Assembly (NCBI RefSeq): GCF_030409635.1
Contig: NZ_JAUFQF010000004.1
Coordinates: 1,832,241-1,896,240 of the forward strand
DNA length: 64,000 nucleotides
Source: Vibrio agarivorans
GTDB lineage: Bacteria; Pseudomonadota; Gammaproteobacteria; Enterobacterales; Vibrionaceae
Reading direction: 5' to 3'
Shown here in pieces: positions 36,927 through 45,324 of this stretch; within the stretch, counting starts at the first letter, position 1, and each line of letters starts with the position of its first letter. The translations under genes were made by a program, and so were the position numbers. Below the pieces are notes generated by a model. The model was not told where the DNA came from, did no database searches, and saw nothing but the letters and a program-made list of their open reading frames with translations.

Positions 36927-37988
36927 ATGCAATCGTCCGACTCATCACAACATCAATCTCACCTTGATACTTTAGAGTCACAAGTTGAGCGATACAAACA
37001 GGTGCTCGATGTTATGCCTGCAGGAGTGATCCTGCTGGATACACATGGCGTGGTACGTGAAGCCAACCCAGAAGCGATCCGACTGCTTGCTGTCCCTTTG
37101 GTCGGTGAGCGTTGGTTTAATGTTATTCAGACCGCTTTCGCCCCCCAGGAAGATGACGGGCATGAGATCTCTTTGCGCAATGGCCGCAAGGTGCGCCTAG
37201 CCATCTCCGCTTCAAACACAGGCCAACTTATCCTGATTACCGATTTGACAGAAACACGACTACTGCAGTCTCGCGTGAGTGATTTGCAGCGTTTGTCGTC
37301 CCTTGGCCGCATGGTTGCGTCTCTAGCGCATCAAGTGCGCACGCCTCTGTCGAGTGCAATGCTTTATGCGTCCAATTTATCGGCGCCTAACCTAGCTCCG
37401 GCCACCAAAGAACGTTTTCAAACGAAACTGATGGATCGTCTGCATGACCTCGAGAAGCAGGTTAACGATATGCTGTTGTTTGCCAAAGGTGGCGACAATA
37501 AAGTGATTAAGCCTTTCACGGTTGAAAACTTAGCAAATGAGCTTAACCCAATGGTGGAAGCTGCAATAAAAGGCAATCAGATTGACTACCATGTAGAGAT
37601 AGAGGACGAAAACGTTGTCTTACTTGGTAATGTTAACGCAGTAGCTTCAGCACTAAGTAACCTGGTGATGAATGCGATACAAAATGCGGGCAAACAGAGC
37701 CAAATCGATGTTTACTTGCGTGCGGTTAATGATGAAGTACGCATTTCCGTACAAGATAATGGACCGGGTATTGAGAAAGAGTTACAAGGTAAAATCATGG
37801 AACCTTTCTTTACCACCCGCTCACAAGGAACAGGGCTTGGCTTAGCTGTCGTACAGATGGTATGCCGTGCCCACAAAGGGCGTTTGGAACTTATTTCAGA
37901 ATTAGGTGATGGGGCATGCTTTACGGTGTGTTTACCAAGCCAAGCCGCTCAGGTTGAGCAGCAAAATATCAACAATGGAGAGAACTAA
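36927..37988 (+). CDS. flrB: Flagellar sensor histidine kinase FlrB
   Basis: FlrB (FlaL) phosphorylates FlrC. The 353-residue protein has no membrane segment, so it is cytoplasmic. A PAS domain (about 20-110, VMPAGVILLDTHGVVREANPEA) precedes the dimerisation domain with the phospho-acceptor His135 in SLAHQVRTPLSSAM, then the ATPase domain (N box LVMNAIQNAGK, G1 DNGPGI, G2 GTGLGLAVV). Its stop overlaps the flrC start (TAATG). Confidence 0.94.
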   Translation: MQSSDSSQHQSHLDTLESQVERYKQVLDVMPAGVILLDTHGVVREANPEAIRLLAVPLVGERWFNVIQTAFAPQEDDGHEISLRNGRKVRLAISASNTGQLILITDLTETRLLQSRVSDLQRLSSLGRMVASLAHQVRTPLSSAMLYASNLSAPNLAPATKERFQTKLMDRLHDLEKQVNDMLLFAKGGDNKVIKPFTVENLANELNPMVEAAIKGNQIDYHVEIEDENVVLLGNVNAVASALSNLVMNAIQNAGKQSQIDVYLRAVNDEVRISVQDNGPGIEKELQGKIMEPFFTTRSQGTGLGLAVVQMVCRAHKGRLELISELGDGACFTVCLPSQAAQVEQQNINNGEN

Positions 37989-39394
37989 TGGCACAGAGTA
38001 AAGTCCTGATCGTAGAGGATGACGAGGGTTTAAGAGAAGCACTGGTCGACACTCTTGCGCTTGCTGGCTATGAGTGGTTAGAGGCTGACAGCGCAGAAGA
38101 GGCGTTGGTGAAGCTTAAAGCAAACCAAGTTGATATTGTTGTTTCTGATGTGCAAATGGCGGGTATGGGCGGTTTAGCGCTGCTAAGAAATATTAAGACC
38201 CATTGGCCAAACTTACCGGTATTGTTGATGACGGCATACGCCAATATCGAGGATGCGGTTTCAGCCATGAAAGACGGCGCAATTGATTATATGGCTAAGC
38301 CGTTTGCCCCTGAAGTGCTATTGAACATGGTGAGTCGTTATGCCCCGGTCAAATCTGATGACAACGGTGATGCCGTTGTTGCTGATGCCAAAAGTCTCAA
38401 GCTCCTTGCCTTGGCTGATAAGGTCGCGAAAACCGATGCAAACGTGATGGTGCTTGGCCCGAGTGGTTCTGGTAAAGAGGTAATGTCGCGGTACATTCAC
38501 AATGCTTCAAATCGCAAGTCGGGCCCGTTCGTCGCGATTAACTGTGCGGCGATACCAGACAATATGCTAGAGGCGACCTTATTCGGTTATGAAAAAGGTG
38601 CGTTTACGGGTGCTGTTCAGGCATGTCCGGGTAAGTTTGAGCAGGCACAAGGTGGGACTATTTTGCTGGATGAAATCAGTGAGATGGATTTAAACCTACA
38701 AGCCAAGCTATTGCGTGTATTACAAGAGCGTGAAGTGGAGCGCTTGGGTAGCCGCAAGAGCATCAAGTTAGATGTACGTGTTTTAGCGACCAGTAATCGC
38801 GATTTAAAGCAGTATGTTCAAGAAGGCAACTTCCGTGAAGACTTATATTACCGCTTGAACGTCTTTCCAATTGCTTGGCCTCCATTGGCTGAGCGTGCGG
38901 GTGATATTGCTCCCCTGACGAAACACTTGGTTGAGCGCCACTGTCAAAAACTGGGCATGGCGGTTCCGACGATTTCATCCTCTGCGCTGGACAAATTGGT
39001 GGCCTACACATGGCCTGGTAATGTGCGTGAGCTGGATAACGTTGTCCAACGCGCGCTGATTTTGAGTGATAATGGCGCAATTAGTGACGACCATATATTA
39101 CTCGAAGGCATTGACTGGCAAGACGCGAATAGTTTGCAGAGTGTGGTTGAATCAGGGCAGGTCGCGCCAACGGTATCTCCGGTTGCAGAGCCACAAAGTC
39201 CCCTGGCTGAGGCTGCAGCTGGCACTAGTTTAGGTGGAGAGCTACGTGATCAGGAATTTGCTATCATTTTGCAAACCATGCAGGAGTGTGATGGTCGCCG
39301 CAAAGAGATGGCAGAGAAGTTAGGTATTAGCCCACGCACACTGCGCTATAAACTGGCTAAAATGCGCGATGCAGGTATCGATATACCAAACTAA
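37988..39394 (+). CDS. flrC: Flagellar sigma-54 response regulator FlrC
   Basis: FlrC (FlaM), when phosphorylated by FlrB, activates class III genes such as hook, basal body and some flagellin genes. The 468-residue protein has a complete receiver domain with Asp54 (VVSDVQMAGMGG), an AAA+ domain with Walker A GPSGSGKE (157-164) and GAFTGA (204-209), and a C-terminal Fis-type helix (KEMAEKLGISPRTLRYKLAK). One base overlap with flrB. A perfect sigma-54 promoter lies just downstream, before fliE. Confidence 0.95.
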   Translation: MAQSKVLIVEDDEGLREALVDTLALAGYEWLEADSAEEALVKLKANQVDIVVSDVQMAGMGGLALLRNIKTHWPNLPVLLMTAYANIEDAVSAMKDGAIDYMAKPFAPEVLLNMVSRYAPVKSDDNGDAVVADAKSLKLLALADKVAKTDANVMVLGPSGSGKEVMSRYIHNASNRKSGPFVAINCAAIPDNMLEATLFGYEKGAFTGAVQACPGKFEQAQGGTILLDEISEMDLNLQAKLLRVLQEREVERLGSRKSIKLDVRVLATSNRDLKQYVQEGNFREDLYYRLNVFPIAWPPLAERAGDIAPLTKHLVERHCQKLGMAVPTISSSALDKLVAYTWPGNVRELDNVVQRALILSDNGAISDDHILLEGIDWQDANSLQSVVESGQVAPTVSPVAEPQSPLAEAAAGTSLGGELRDQEFAIILQTMQECDGRRKEMAEKLGISPRTLRYKLAKMRDAGIDIPN

Positions 39395-39399
39395 GTTAA

Positions 39400-39415
39400 T
39401 GGCACGCTTGTTGCT
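39400..39415 (+). promoter_or_regulatory. Sigma-54 promoter of the fliE operon
   Basis: TGGCACGCTTGTTGCT has perfect -24 (TGGCACG) and -12 (TTGCT) elements with a 4-base spacer. Transcription would start near 39426 and run through fliEFGHIJ. FlrA or FlrC is the expected activator. Confidence 0.9.
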
Positions 39416-39469
39416 TAATTAACCGATAATAGAATTAATAACGTCAAACAATTGGCATTCGAGGTTTAA

Positions 39470-39781
39470 ATGCAAGTTGATAGCTTTCATAGCGAAATGA
39501 GCATCATGCGCGCTGAGGCGACAGGTGTTTCTCCAACAAAAACAGGGCAGCAAGTCGGTGCCGATTTTGGTGATATGCTGACCAAAGCAATCAACAACGT
39601 AAATCAGTTGCAAGGCGCATCCAGCGATTTGCAGACGCGTTTCGATCGCGGTGACGAAAATGTGTCATTGTCTGACGTTATGATCGCTCGTAATAAATCG
39701 AGCGTAGCTTTTGATGCGACGATTCAAGTACGTAACAAGCTCGTTGAGTCGTACAAAGAATTGATGAACATGCCTGTTTAA
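39470..39781 (+). CDS. fliE: Flagellar hook-basal body protein FliE
   Basis: FliE joins the MS ring to the proximal rod. The 103-residue protein has the typical C-terminal half (QTRFDRGDENVSLSDVMIARNKSSVAFDATIQVRNKL is split by the DVMIA segment). It starts MQVDSFHSEMSIMRAEATGV. First gene of the sigma-54-driven fliEFGHIJ operon. Confidence 0.95.
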   Translation: MQVDSFHSEMSIMRAEATGVSPTKTGQQVGADFGDMLTKAINNVNQLQGASSDLQTRFDRGDENVSLSDVMIARNKSSVAFDATIQVRNKLVESYKELMNMPV

Positions 39782-39798
39782 TGTAGTAGGAAATAAGC

Positions 39799-41541
39799 GT
39801 GGCAGACCCAAATCAATCTACGGACCTTACCGTGTCCGAGCCTGGTTCTACTGGGGTAATCAGTGCATCTGACCTTGACGTTGATGCACAAAACCCAGAT
39901 GTAGAAGAGAAGGCGTCCTCCAAATTTGATATGGCTATTGGTGACTTAGACCTGTTAAGGCAAGTCGTCCTTGTGCTTTCTATCTCTATCTGTGTCGCAC
40001 TGATCGTGATGCTTTTTTTCTGGGTTAAAGAGCCAGAAATGCGTCCATTGGCGTCATATGAAACCGACGAACTGATTCCTGTTCTGGATTACCTCGACCA
40101 GCAAAAACAGAATTATAAGCTCGAAGGCAACACCATCTTGGTGCCGACCTCAGATTACAACAGCCTTAAGCTGAACATGGTTCGTGCAGGGCTGAACAAT
40201 CAAAGCCACGCTGGCGACGATATTCTGATGCAAGACATGGGTTTTGGTGTTTCTCAACGTCTTGAGCAAGAGCGCTTAAAGCTCAGCCGTGAGCGCCAAC
40301 TTGCGCTTGCGATTGAGGCGATGACACAAGTGCGTAAGGCACGAGTACTGTTGGCGTTGCCTAAACAGAGCGTGTTTGTTCGTCATAACCAAGAAGCGTC
40401 TGCCTCGGTATTTTTGACCTTGAGAACGGGCGCTAACCTCAAGCAAGAAGAAGTTGACTCGATTGTTGATATGGTCTCGAGTGCGGTACCAGGAATGCGT
40501 CCAACGCGCATTACAGTGACGGATCAACATGGTCGTCTGCTCAGTTCGGGTTCGCAAGATCCAGCATCAGCAGCACGCCGTAAAGAACATGAGCTTGAGC
40601 GTAAACAAGAACAAGCCCTTCGCGAGAAGATTGACTCCGTCCTTATTCCGATTTTGGGCTTAGGTAACTATACCGCTCAGGTTGATGTTGAGTTGGACTT
40701 TAGCGCGATTGAGCAGACGCGTAAGCGCTTTGATCCGAACACGCCGTCAACGCGAAGCGAGTACACACTTGAAGATTACAATAATGGTAATGTCGTTGCA
40801 GGCGTACCGGGTGCATTGAGCAACCAACCACCGGCAGATGCCTCGATTCCTCAAGACGTAGCACAGATGAAAGATGGCTCGGTATTGGGCCAAGGATCAG
40901 TTCACCGTGAAGCAACACGTAATTTTGAGCTTGATACAACGATCAGCCATGAGCGTCGCCAAACTGGTGTTGTCAATCGTCAGACGGTCGCGGTAGCCAT
41001 CAATCATCGCGCTGCGCTAGACCCGAACACAGGTGAAATGACTCAAATGCCGCTGACGGAGAGCGAGCTGCAATCGATTCGTCAGGTTCTTGTCGGAGCG
41101 ATCGGTTATAGCGAGATGCGTGGTGACTTACTCAACGTGTTAAGTATGCAGTTTGCTGCTCAAGAGCTTGAACCAATGGGCGATGTCGCGATTTGGGATC
41201 ACCCTAACTTCAATGAGTGGGTGCGTTGGTTTGCGAGTGCGCTAGTGATTATTGTGGTGGTTTTGGTGCTGGTTCGCCCAGCGATGAAGAAACTGCTTAA
41301 TCCAACCGCTGAAGACGATGACAAATTGTATGGCCCAGATGGCCTACCTATTGGTGCCGATGGCGAAACGAGCCTTATCAGCAGCGATATAGATAGTAAT
41401 GAATTGTTTGAGTTTGGTTCGTCGATTGAACTGCCAAACTTACATAAAGACGAAGATGTGTTGAAAGCGGTTCGCGCACTCGTGGCGAATGAACCTGAAC
41501 TTGCAGCGCAAGTAGTGAAGAACTGGATGCAAAATGGCTAA
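39799..41541 (+). CDS. fliF: Flagellar MS-ring protein FliF
   Basis: FliF forms the MS ring in the inner membrane, the base on which switch and export gate assemble. The 580-residue protein has membrane segments at about 52-75 (VVLVLSISICVALIVMLFFW) and 475-495 (FASALVIIVVVLVLVRPAM), a large periplasmic part between them with ring-building motifs, and an acidic C-terminal tail that binds FliG (LHKDEDVLKAVRALVANEPE). Translation starts at GTG 39799. The end overlaps fliG by 8 bp. Confidence 0.96.
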   Translation: MADPNQSTDLTVSEPGSTGVISASDLDVDAQNPDVEEKASSKFDMAIGDLDLLRQVVLVLSISICVALIVMLFFWVKEPEMRPLASYETDELIPVLDYLDQQKQNYKLEGNTILVPTSDYNSLKLNMVRAGLNNQSHAGDDILMQDMGFGVSQRLEQERLKLSRERQLALAIEAMTQVRKARVLLALPKQSVFVRHNQEASASVFLTLRTGANLKQEEVDSIVDMVSSAVPGMRPTRITVTDQHGRLLSSGSQDPASAARRKEHELERKQEQALREKIDSVLIPILGLGNYTAQVDVELDFSAIEQTRKRFDPNTPSTRSEYTLEDYNNGNVVAGVPGALSNQPPADASIPQDVAQMKDGSVLGQGSVHREATRNFELDTTISHERRQTGVVNRQTVAVAINHRAALDPNTGEMTQMPLTESELQSIRQVLVGAIGYSEMRGDLLNVLSMQFAAQELEPMGDVAIWDHPNFNEWVRWFASALVIIVVVLVLVRPAMKKLLNPTAEDDDKLYGPDGLPIGADGETSLISSDIDSNELFEFGSSIELPNLHKDEDVLKAVRALVANEPELAAQVVKNWMQNG

Positions 41542-42595
41542 CGAACTGGTAGTACAGCAAGAGGGTGGTGAAGTCACCGACCCAAACGCAACGTTTGATA
41601 TTTCGACAATGACAGGTGAAGAAAAGGCGGCGATTTTGCTGCTAAGCCTGAATGAAGAAGACGCAGCGGGTATCATTCGTCACCTAGAGCCTAAGCAAGT
41701 TCAACATGTCAGTAGCGCGATGGCGCGCGCCACAGAGCTAAGCCAAGCAAAAGTGAGCGCCGTGCATCGTCAGTTTCTAGAAGACATTCAGAAATACACC
41801 AACATTGGTATGGGCAGTGAAGAGTTCATGCGTAATGCCTTGGTGGCTGCGTTAGGTGAAGACAAAGCCAACAACCTGGTGGATCAGATTCTTCTTGGTG
41901 CAGGCTCTAAAGGTTTGGACTCATTGAAATGGATGGATCCACGCCAAGTGGCGAGTATCATCGTCAACGAGCACCCGCAGATTCAAACGATCGTCTTGTC
42001 TTATTTAGAGCCGGATCAATCGGCAGAGATATTATCTCAGTTTGCAGAGCGCGACCGATTAGATCTTATGATGCGTATTGCCAACCTCGAAGAGGTGCAG
42101 CCTTCTGCACTGGCCGAGCTTAACGAAATCATGGAGAAACAGTTTGCTGGCCAAGCAGGTGCACAAGCTGCCAAGATTGGCGGCCTGAAGGCAGCGGCAG
42201 AAATCATGAACTACATGGACAACAACGTCGAAGGCATCTTGATGGATCAGATCCGCGATCAAGACGAAGACATGGCGACTCAGATCCAAGACTTGATGTT
42301 TGTGTTCGAGAACTTGATCGAAGTCGACGATCAGGGTATCCAAAAACTCCTTCGCGATGTACCACAAGACATCTTGCAGCGTGCGCTTAAAGGTGCTGAT
42401 GATGGCCTGAAAGAGAAGATCTTCAAGAATATGTCTAAGCGTGCAGCGGATATGATGCGTGATGACCTAGAAGCAATGGCTCCGGTGAAAGTGTCTGATG
42501 TTGAAGCATCGCAAAAAGAGATCTTGGCAATTGCTCGTCGTATGGCAGACAACGGAGAGCTGATGCTTTCTGGTGGTGCTGACGAGTTCTTATAA
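41534..42595 (+). CDS. fliG: Flagellar motor switch protein FliG
   Basis: FliG couples the MS ring to the stator and generates torque. The 353-residue protein has the N-terminal FliF-binding domain (LTGEEKAAILLLSL-type sequence, here MTGEEKAAILLLSL), the middle domain with EHPQIQTIVLSYL (EHPQ motif), and the C-terminal torque helix with charged residues (DDGLKEKIFKNMSKRAADMM). It overlaps fliF by 8 bp, implying coupled synthesis of these ring partners. Confidence 0.97.
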   Translation: MANELVVQQEGGEVTDPNATFDISTMTGEEKAAILLLSLNEEDAAGIIRHLEPKQVQHVSSAMARATELSQAKVSAVHRQFLEDIQKYTNIGMGSEEFMRNALVAALGEDKANNLVDQILLGAGSKGLDSLKWMDPRQVASIIVNEHPQIQTIVLSYLEPDQSAEILSQFAERDRLDLMMRIANLEEVQPSALAELNEIMEKQFAGQAGAQAAKIGGLKAAAEIMNYMDNNVEGILMDQIRDQDEDMATQIQDLMFVFENLIEVDDQGIQKLLRDVPQDILQRALKGADDGLKEKIFKNMSKRAADMMRDDLEAMAPVKVSDVEASQKEILAIARRMADNGELMLSGGADEFL

Positions 42596-42608
42596 TTAGA
42601 GGTTTTTC

Positions 42609-43412
42609 ATGGCAGGTGAACGCAAGCGTGGCTTTTTACGCTTAGATGAAGACGAGCAGCAGCAAGCCCAGCCGACCAAGTGGGGTTTGCCTGATTATGG
42701 TTCACATCTGAACAAGCAAGCCAAAGAGACAGCCCTTAATTATGATCCTGGGTGGATGCCTGATTTTGAAGAGCCACAGGAAGAAGAGCCTGTCGCACTA
42801 ACAGAAGAAGAGATCGAAGCGATCCGTCAGGCAGCCTATCAAGAAGGGTTGCTACAAGGCCAAGAAGCCGGCTTTAAGCAAGGCTACGACAAAGGCAAAG
42901 AGCAAGGTTTGACAGATGGCCATGCTGAGGGGCTGCAAACCGGTCAAGCTGAAGGTGTTGCTGCTGGACAAGAGTATATCCAGCAAAATGTGCAGCACTT
43001 TGTGACGCTCGCCAATCAATTTGCTCAGCCACTTGAGTTGATGAACAGCCAGGTCGAGAAGCAGTTGGTTGATATGGTGTTGGCGATTGCGCGTGAAGTA
43101 GTCCATGTTGAAGTCCAAACCAACCCTCAAGTGGTCCTAGATACGATCAAAGAGTCTGTCGAAGTTTTACCTATTTCTGGTCATGCCATCACACTTCAGC
43201 TAAACCCTGAAGATGTGGCGATTATTCAAGCAGCTTATGGCCAACAAGAGTTAGAGTTTCGCAATTGGACCTTGGTAGCGGAACCGGCCTTAAACCGTGG
43301 TGATGTACAAATTGCGGCTGGCGAGTCGAGTGTTAACTACCGTATGGAAGAGCGCGTTCGAAGTGTCATGCAGAAATTTTGTGCAGTAAATCGTCATCAG
43401 GGTGGTGAGTAG
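42609..43412 (+). CDS. fliH: Flagellar export regulator FliH
   Basis: FliH regulates the export ATPase FliI and docks it to the C ring. The 267-residue protein has an N-terminal region starting [18 protein letters not shown], a long glycine-repeat helix ([20 protein letters not shown] and continuing, about residues 78-125) of the GxxxG type known in FliH, and a C-terminal V-type stalk-like domain. One base overlap with fliI. Confidence 0.94.
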   Translation: MAGERKRGFLRLDEDEQQQAQPTKWGLPDYGSHLNKQAKETALNYDPGWMPDFEEPQEEEPVALTEEEIEAIRQAAYQEGLLQGQEAGFKQGYDKGKEQGLTDGHAEGLQTGQAEGVAAGQEYIQQNVQHFVTLANQFAQPLELMNSQVEKQLVDMVLAIAREVVHVEVQTNPQVVLDTIKESVEVLPISGHAITLQLNPEDVAIIQAAYGQQELEFRNWTLVAEPALNRGDVQIAAGESSVNYRMEERVRSVMQKFCAVNRHQGGE

Positions 43413-44737
43413 TGTTACCCCTTCACGACCGTTTACAACAATATCAAACCACTGGCGTTTCTAGTCGCCCAGTCGCCTCAGGTAAGTTGGTTCGAGTGGT
43501 GGGTTTAACCCTTGAAGCCACAGGATGTCGCGCTCCTATTGGCAGTTTGTGTAGCGTTGAAACGATGCAAGGTGAGATGGAAGCGGAAGTCGTCGGTTTT
43601 TCTGGCGATCGCCTCTTTCTGATGCCCAGTGAGCAAATTACAGGTATCTTACCTGGTGCGAAAGTCACCCCCTTAACGGTTGAGGGAGGGCTTCCTGTCG
43701 GCATGGAGCTACTCGGGCGAGTGATCGACGGGGTCGGAAATCCGCTTGATGGCTTAGGTGCTATCTATACGGAAAAACGTGCCTCGTTCAATGCCGAGCC
43801 GATTAACCCGCTGGCGCGTAAACCGATTTCTGAACCGCTTGATGTCGGCATCAAAGCGATTAACGGCTTGTTGACGGTAGGTAAAGGTCAACGTATTGGC
43901 CTTTTCGCTGGTTCTGGTGTCGGTAAGTCTGTCACGCTTGGCATGATGACACGCGGTACGACGGCTCAAGTTGTTGTTGTCGGCCTGATTGGTGAGCGCG
44001 GCCGAGAAGTAAAAGAGTTTATTGAAGAGATCCTTGGCACAGAGGGACGACAGCGTGCTGTGGTCGTGGCAGCGCCAGCTGACGCGTCACCGCTAATGCG
44101 TCTAAAAGGTTGTCAAACCGCACTGACCATTGCCGAGTATTTCCGTGATCAAGGCCTTGATGTTCTCCTGTTGATGGATTCATTGACTCGTTTTGCACAA
44201 GCGCAGCGTGAAATTGCTCTGTCCGTCGGTGAACCACCAGCGACTAAGGGTTATCCACCATCAGTGTTTGCCAAACTGCCCGCACTGGTTGAGCGTGCGG
44301 GTAATGGTGATGAAAACCAAGGCTCGATTACCGCATTCTTTACGGTCTTGACGGAAGGCGACGATCTGCAAGACCCGATAGCTGATGCTTCACGCGCCAT
44401 TCTTGATGGTCACATTGTGTTGTCACGAGAGATGGCGGATGCAGGGCATTACCCGGCGATTGATGTTGAGAAATCCGTTAGTCGTGTCATGCCACAGATC
44501 ACGACGGATCAACATATGCTGATGTCAAAAGCGGTACGCCAAGTATTAGCAATATGCCGTAAAAACCAAGACTTGGTGTCGATTGGCGCATATAAGCCGG
44601 GAACCGACCAGGCTATCGACAGTGCCTTCACTATCAAACCAAAGATTGATCAGTACCTACAGCAGGGTATGAAAGACAGTGTGCCTTATCAGATGTGTGT
44701 CAACATGCTTGGCTCGATGCTTAATGCTGGCGAGTAG
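43412..44737 (+). CDS. fliI: Flagellum-specific export ATPase FliI
   Basis: FliI is the hexameric ATPase of flagellar type III export. The 441-residue protein has Walker A GSGVGKSV (in [15 protein letters not shown]), the catalytic Glu in [14 protein letters not shown] and Walker [17 protein letters not shown]. The start is GTG at 43412, sharing one base with the fliH stop (TAGTG). Confidence 0.97.
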   Translation: MLPLHDRLQQYQTTGVSSRPVASGKLVRVVGLTLEATGCRAPIGSLCSVETMQGEMEAEVVGFSGDRLFLMPSEQITGILPGAKVTPLTVEGGLPVGMELLGRVIDGVGNPLDGLGAIYTEKRASFNAEPINPLARKPISEPLDVGIKAINGLLTVGKGQRIGLFAGSGVGKSVTLGMMTRGTTAQVVVVGLIGERGREVKEFIEEILGTEGRQRAVVVAAPADASPLMRLKGCQTALTIAEYFRDQGLDVLLLMDSLTRFAQAQREIALSVGEPPATKGYPPSVFAKLPALVERAGNGDENQGSITAFFTVLTEGDDLQDPIADASRAILDGHIVLSREMADAGHYPAIDVEKSVSRVMPQITTDQHMLMSKAVRQVLAICRKNQDLVSIGAYKPGTDQAIDSAFTIKPKIDQYLQQGMKDSVPYQMCVNMLGSMLNAGE

Positions 44738-44762
44738 CGAGCGAATGGTGAGGAGCTAGGTT

Positions 44763-45200
44763 ATGGAGAACGCACTTGATTTTCTTTTGGAGCAAGCGTC
44801 AGACAAAGAGCAGCAAGCGGTGTTGTCTCTTAATAAAGCGCGCTCTGAGCTTGAGGGGTATTACCGTCAGGTCGAACAGATAGAAAAATATCGTAGAGAT
44901 TATTGCCAACAGTTAATTGACCGCGGCAAAGGTGGGCTGACTGCTAGTCAATATGGCCATCTGAACCGTTTTCTTACCCAGTTGGATGAGACACTGGCCA
45001 AGCAAAAACAGGCGGAATCTCACTTCAAAGAGCAAGTCAATGCTTGTGAAGAGCATTGGCTTGAAGTACGCAAGCAAAGGCGTTCGTATGAATGGATGCG
45101 AGATAAAAAAGTCGAAGAAAAGCAACGGCTCGAAGCGAAAAAAGAGCAACGTATGATGGATGAATTTTCGACGCTTATGTATGCACGAAAAACTCGTTAA
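44763..45200 (+). CDS. fliJ: Flagellar export protein FliJ
   Basis: FliJ is a two-helix coiled-coil stalk protein that links the FliI ATPase ring to FlhA and escorts chaperones. The 145-residue protein is charged and helical throughout (QAVLSLNKARSELEGYYRQV at the start, VEEKQRLEAKKEQRMMDEF near the end), as expected for the family. It is the last gene before the fliK promoter region. Confidence 0.93.
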   Translation: MENALDFLLEQASDKEQQAVLSLNKARSELEGYYRQVEQIEKYRRDYCQQLIDRGKGGLTASQYGHLNRFLTQLDETLAKQKQAESHFKEQVNACEEHWLEVRKQRRSYEWMRDKKVEEKQRLEAKKEQRMMDEFSTLMYARKTR

Positions 45201-45203
45201 TGC

Positions 45204-45219
45204 TGGTGTGATTTTTGCA
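45204..45219 (+). promoter_or_regulatory. Candidate sigma-54 promoter of the fliK operon
   Basis: TGGTGTGATTTTTGCA has the invariant GG and GC with correct 10-base separation but a weaker -24 than the consensus TGGCACG. It starts three bases after the fliJ stop. Transcription would start near 45230. Confidence 0.6.
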
Positions 45220-45255
45220 TCTCAAGAATACTATTAATTGATATGCTTTGCTGGT

Positions 45256-45294
45256 GCAGCCAGTAGAGTATGGATCCCCACGCATAGTGGCTGC
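45256..45294 (+). promoter_or_regulatory. Hairpin in the fliK leader (possible attenuator)
   Basis: GCAGCCA (45256-45262) is inverted as TGGCTGC (45288-45294), with inner TATG/CATA pairing, followed by TTTTCTTTATT. It lies downstream of the candidate sigma-54 promoter, so it could end fliE-operon transcripts, attenuate the fliK transcript, or both. Confidence 0.5.
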
Positions 45295-45324
45295 TTTTCT
45301 TTATTACTTGAGTACTCATAACAG

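Noticed and set aside
36911-36927. TGGCAACAAATTGAC before flrB as a sigma-54 promoter
   Set aside because: The spacing between the GG and the second element is one base short, the second element lacks GC, and it lies too close to the ATG for the start site.
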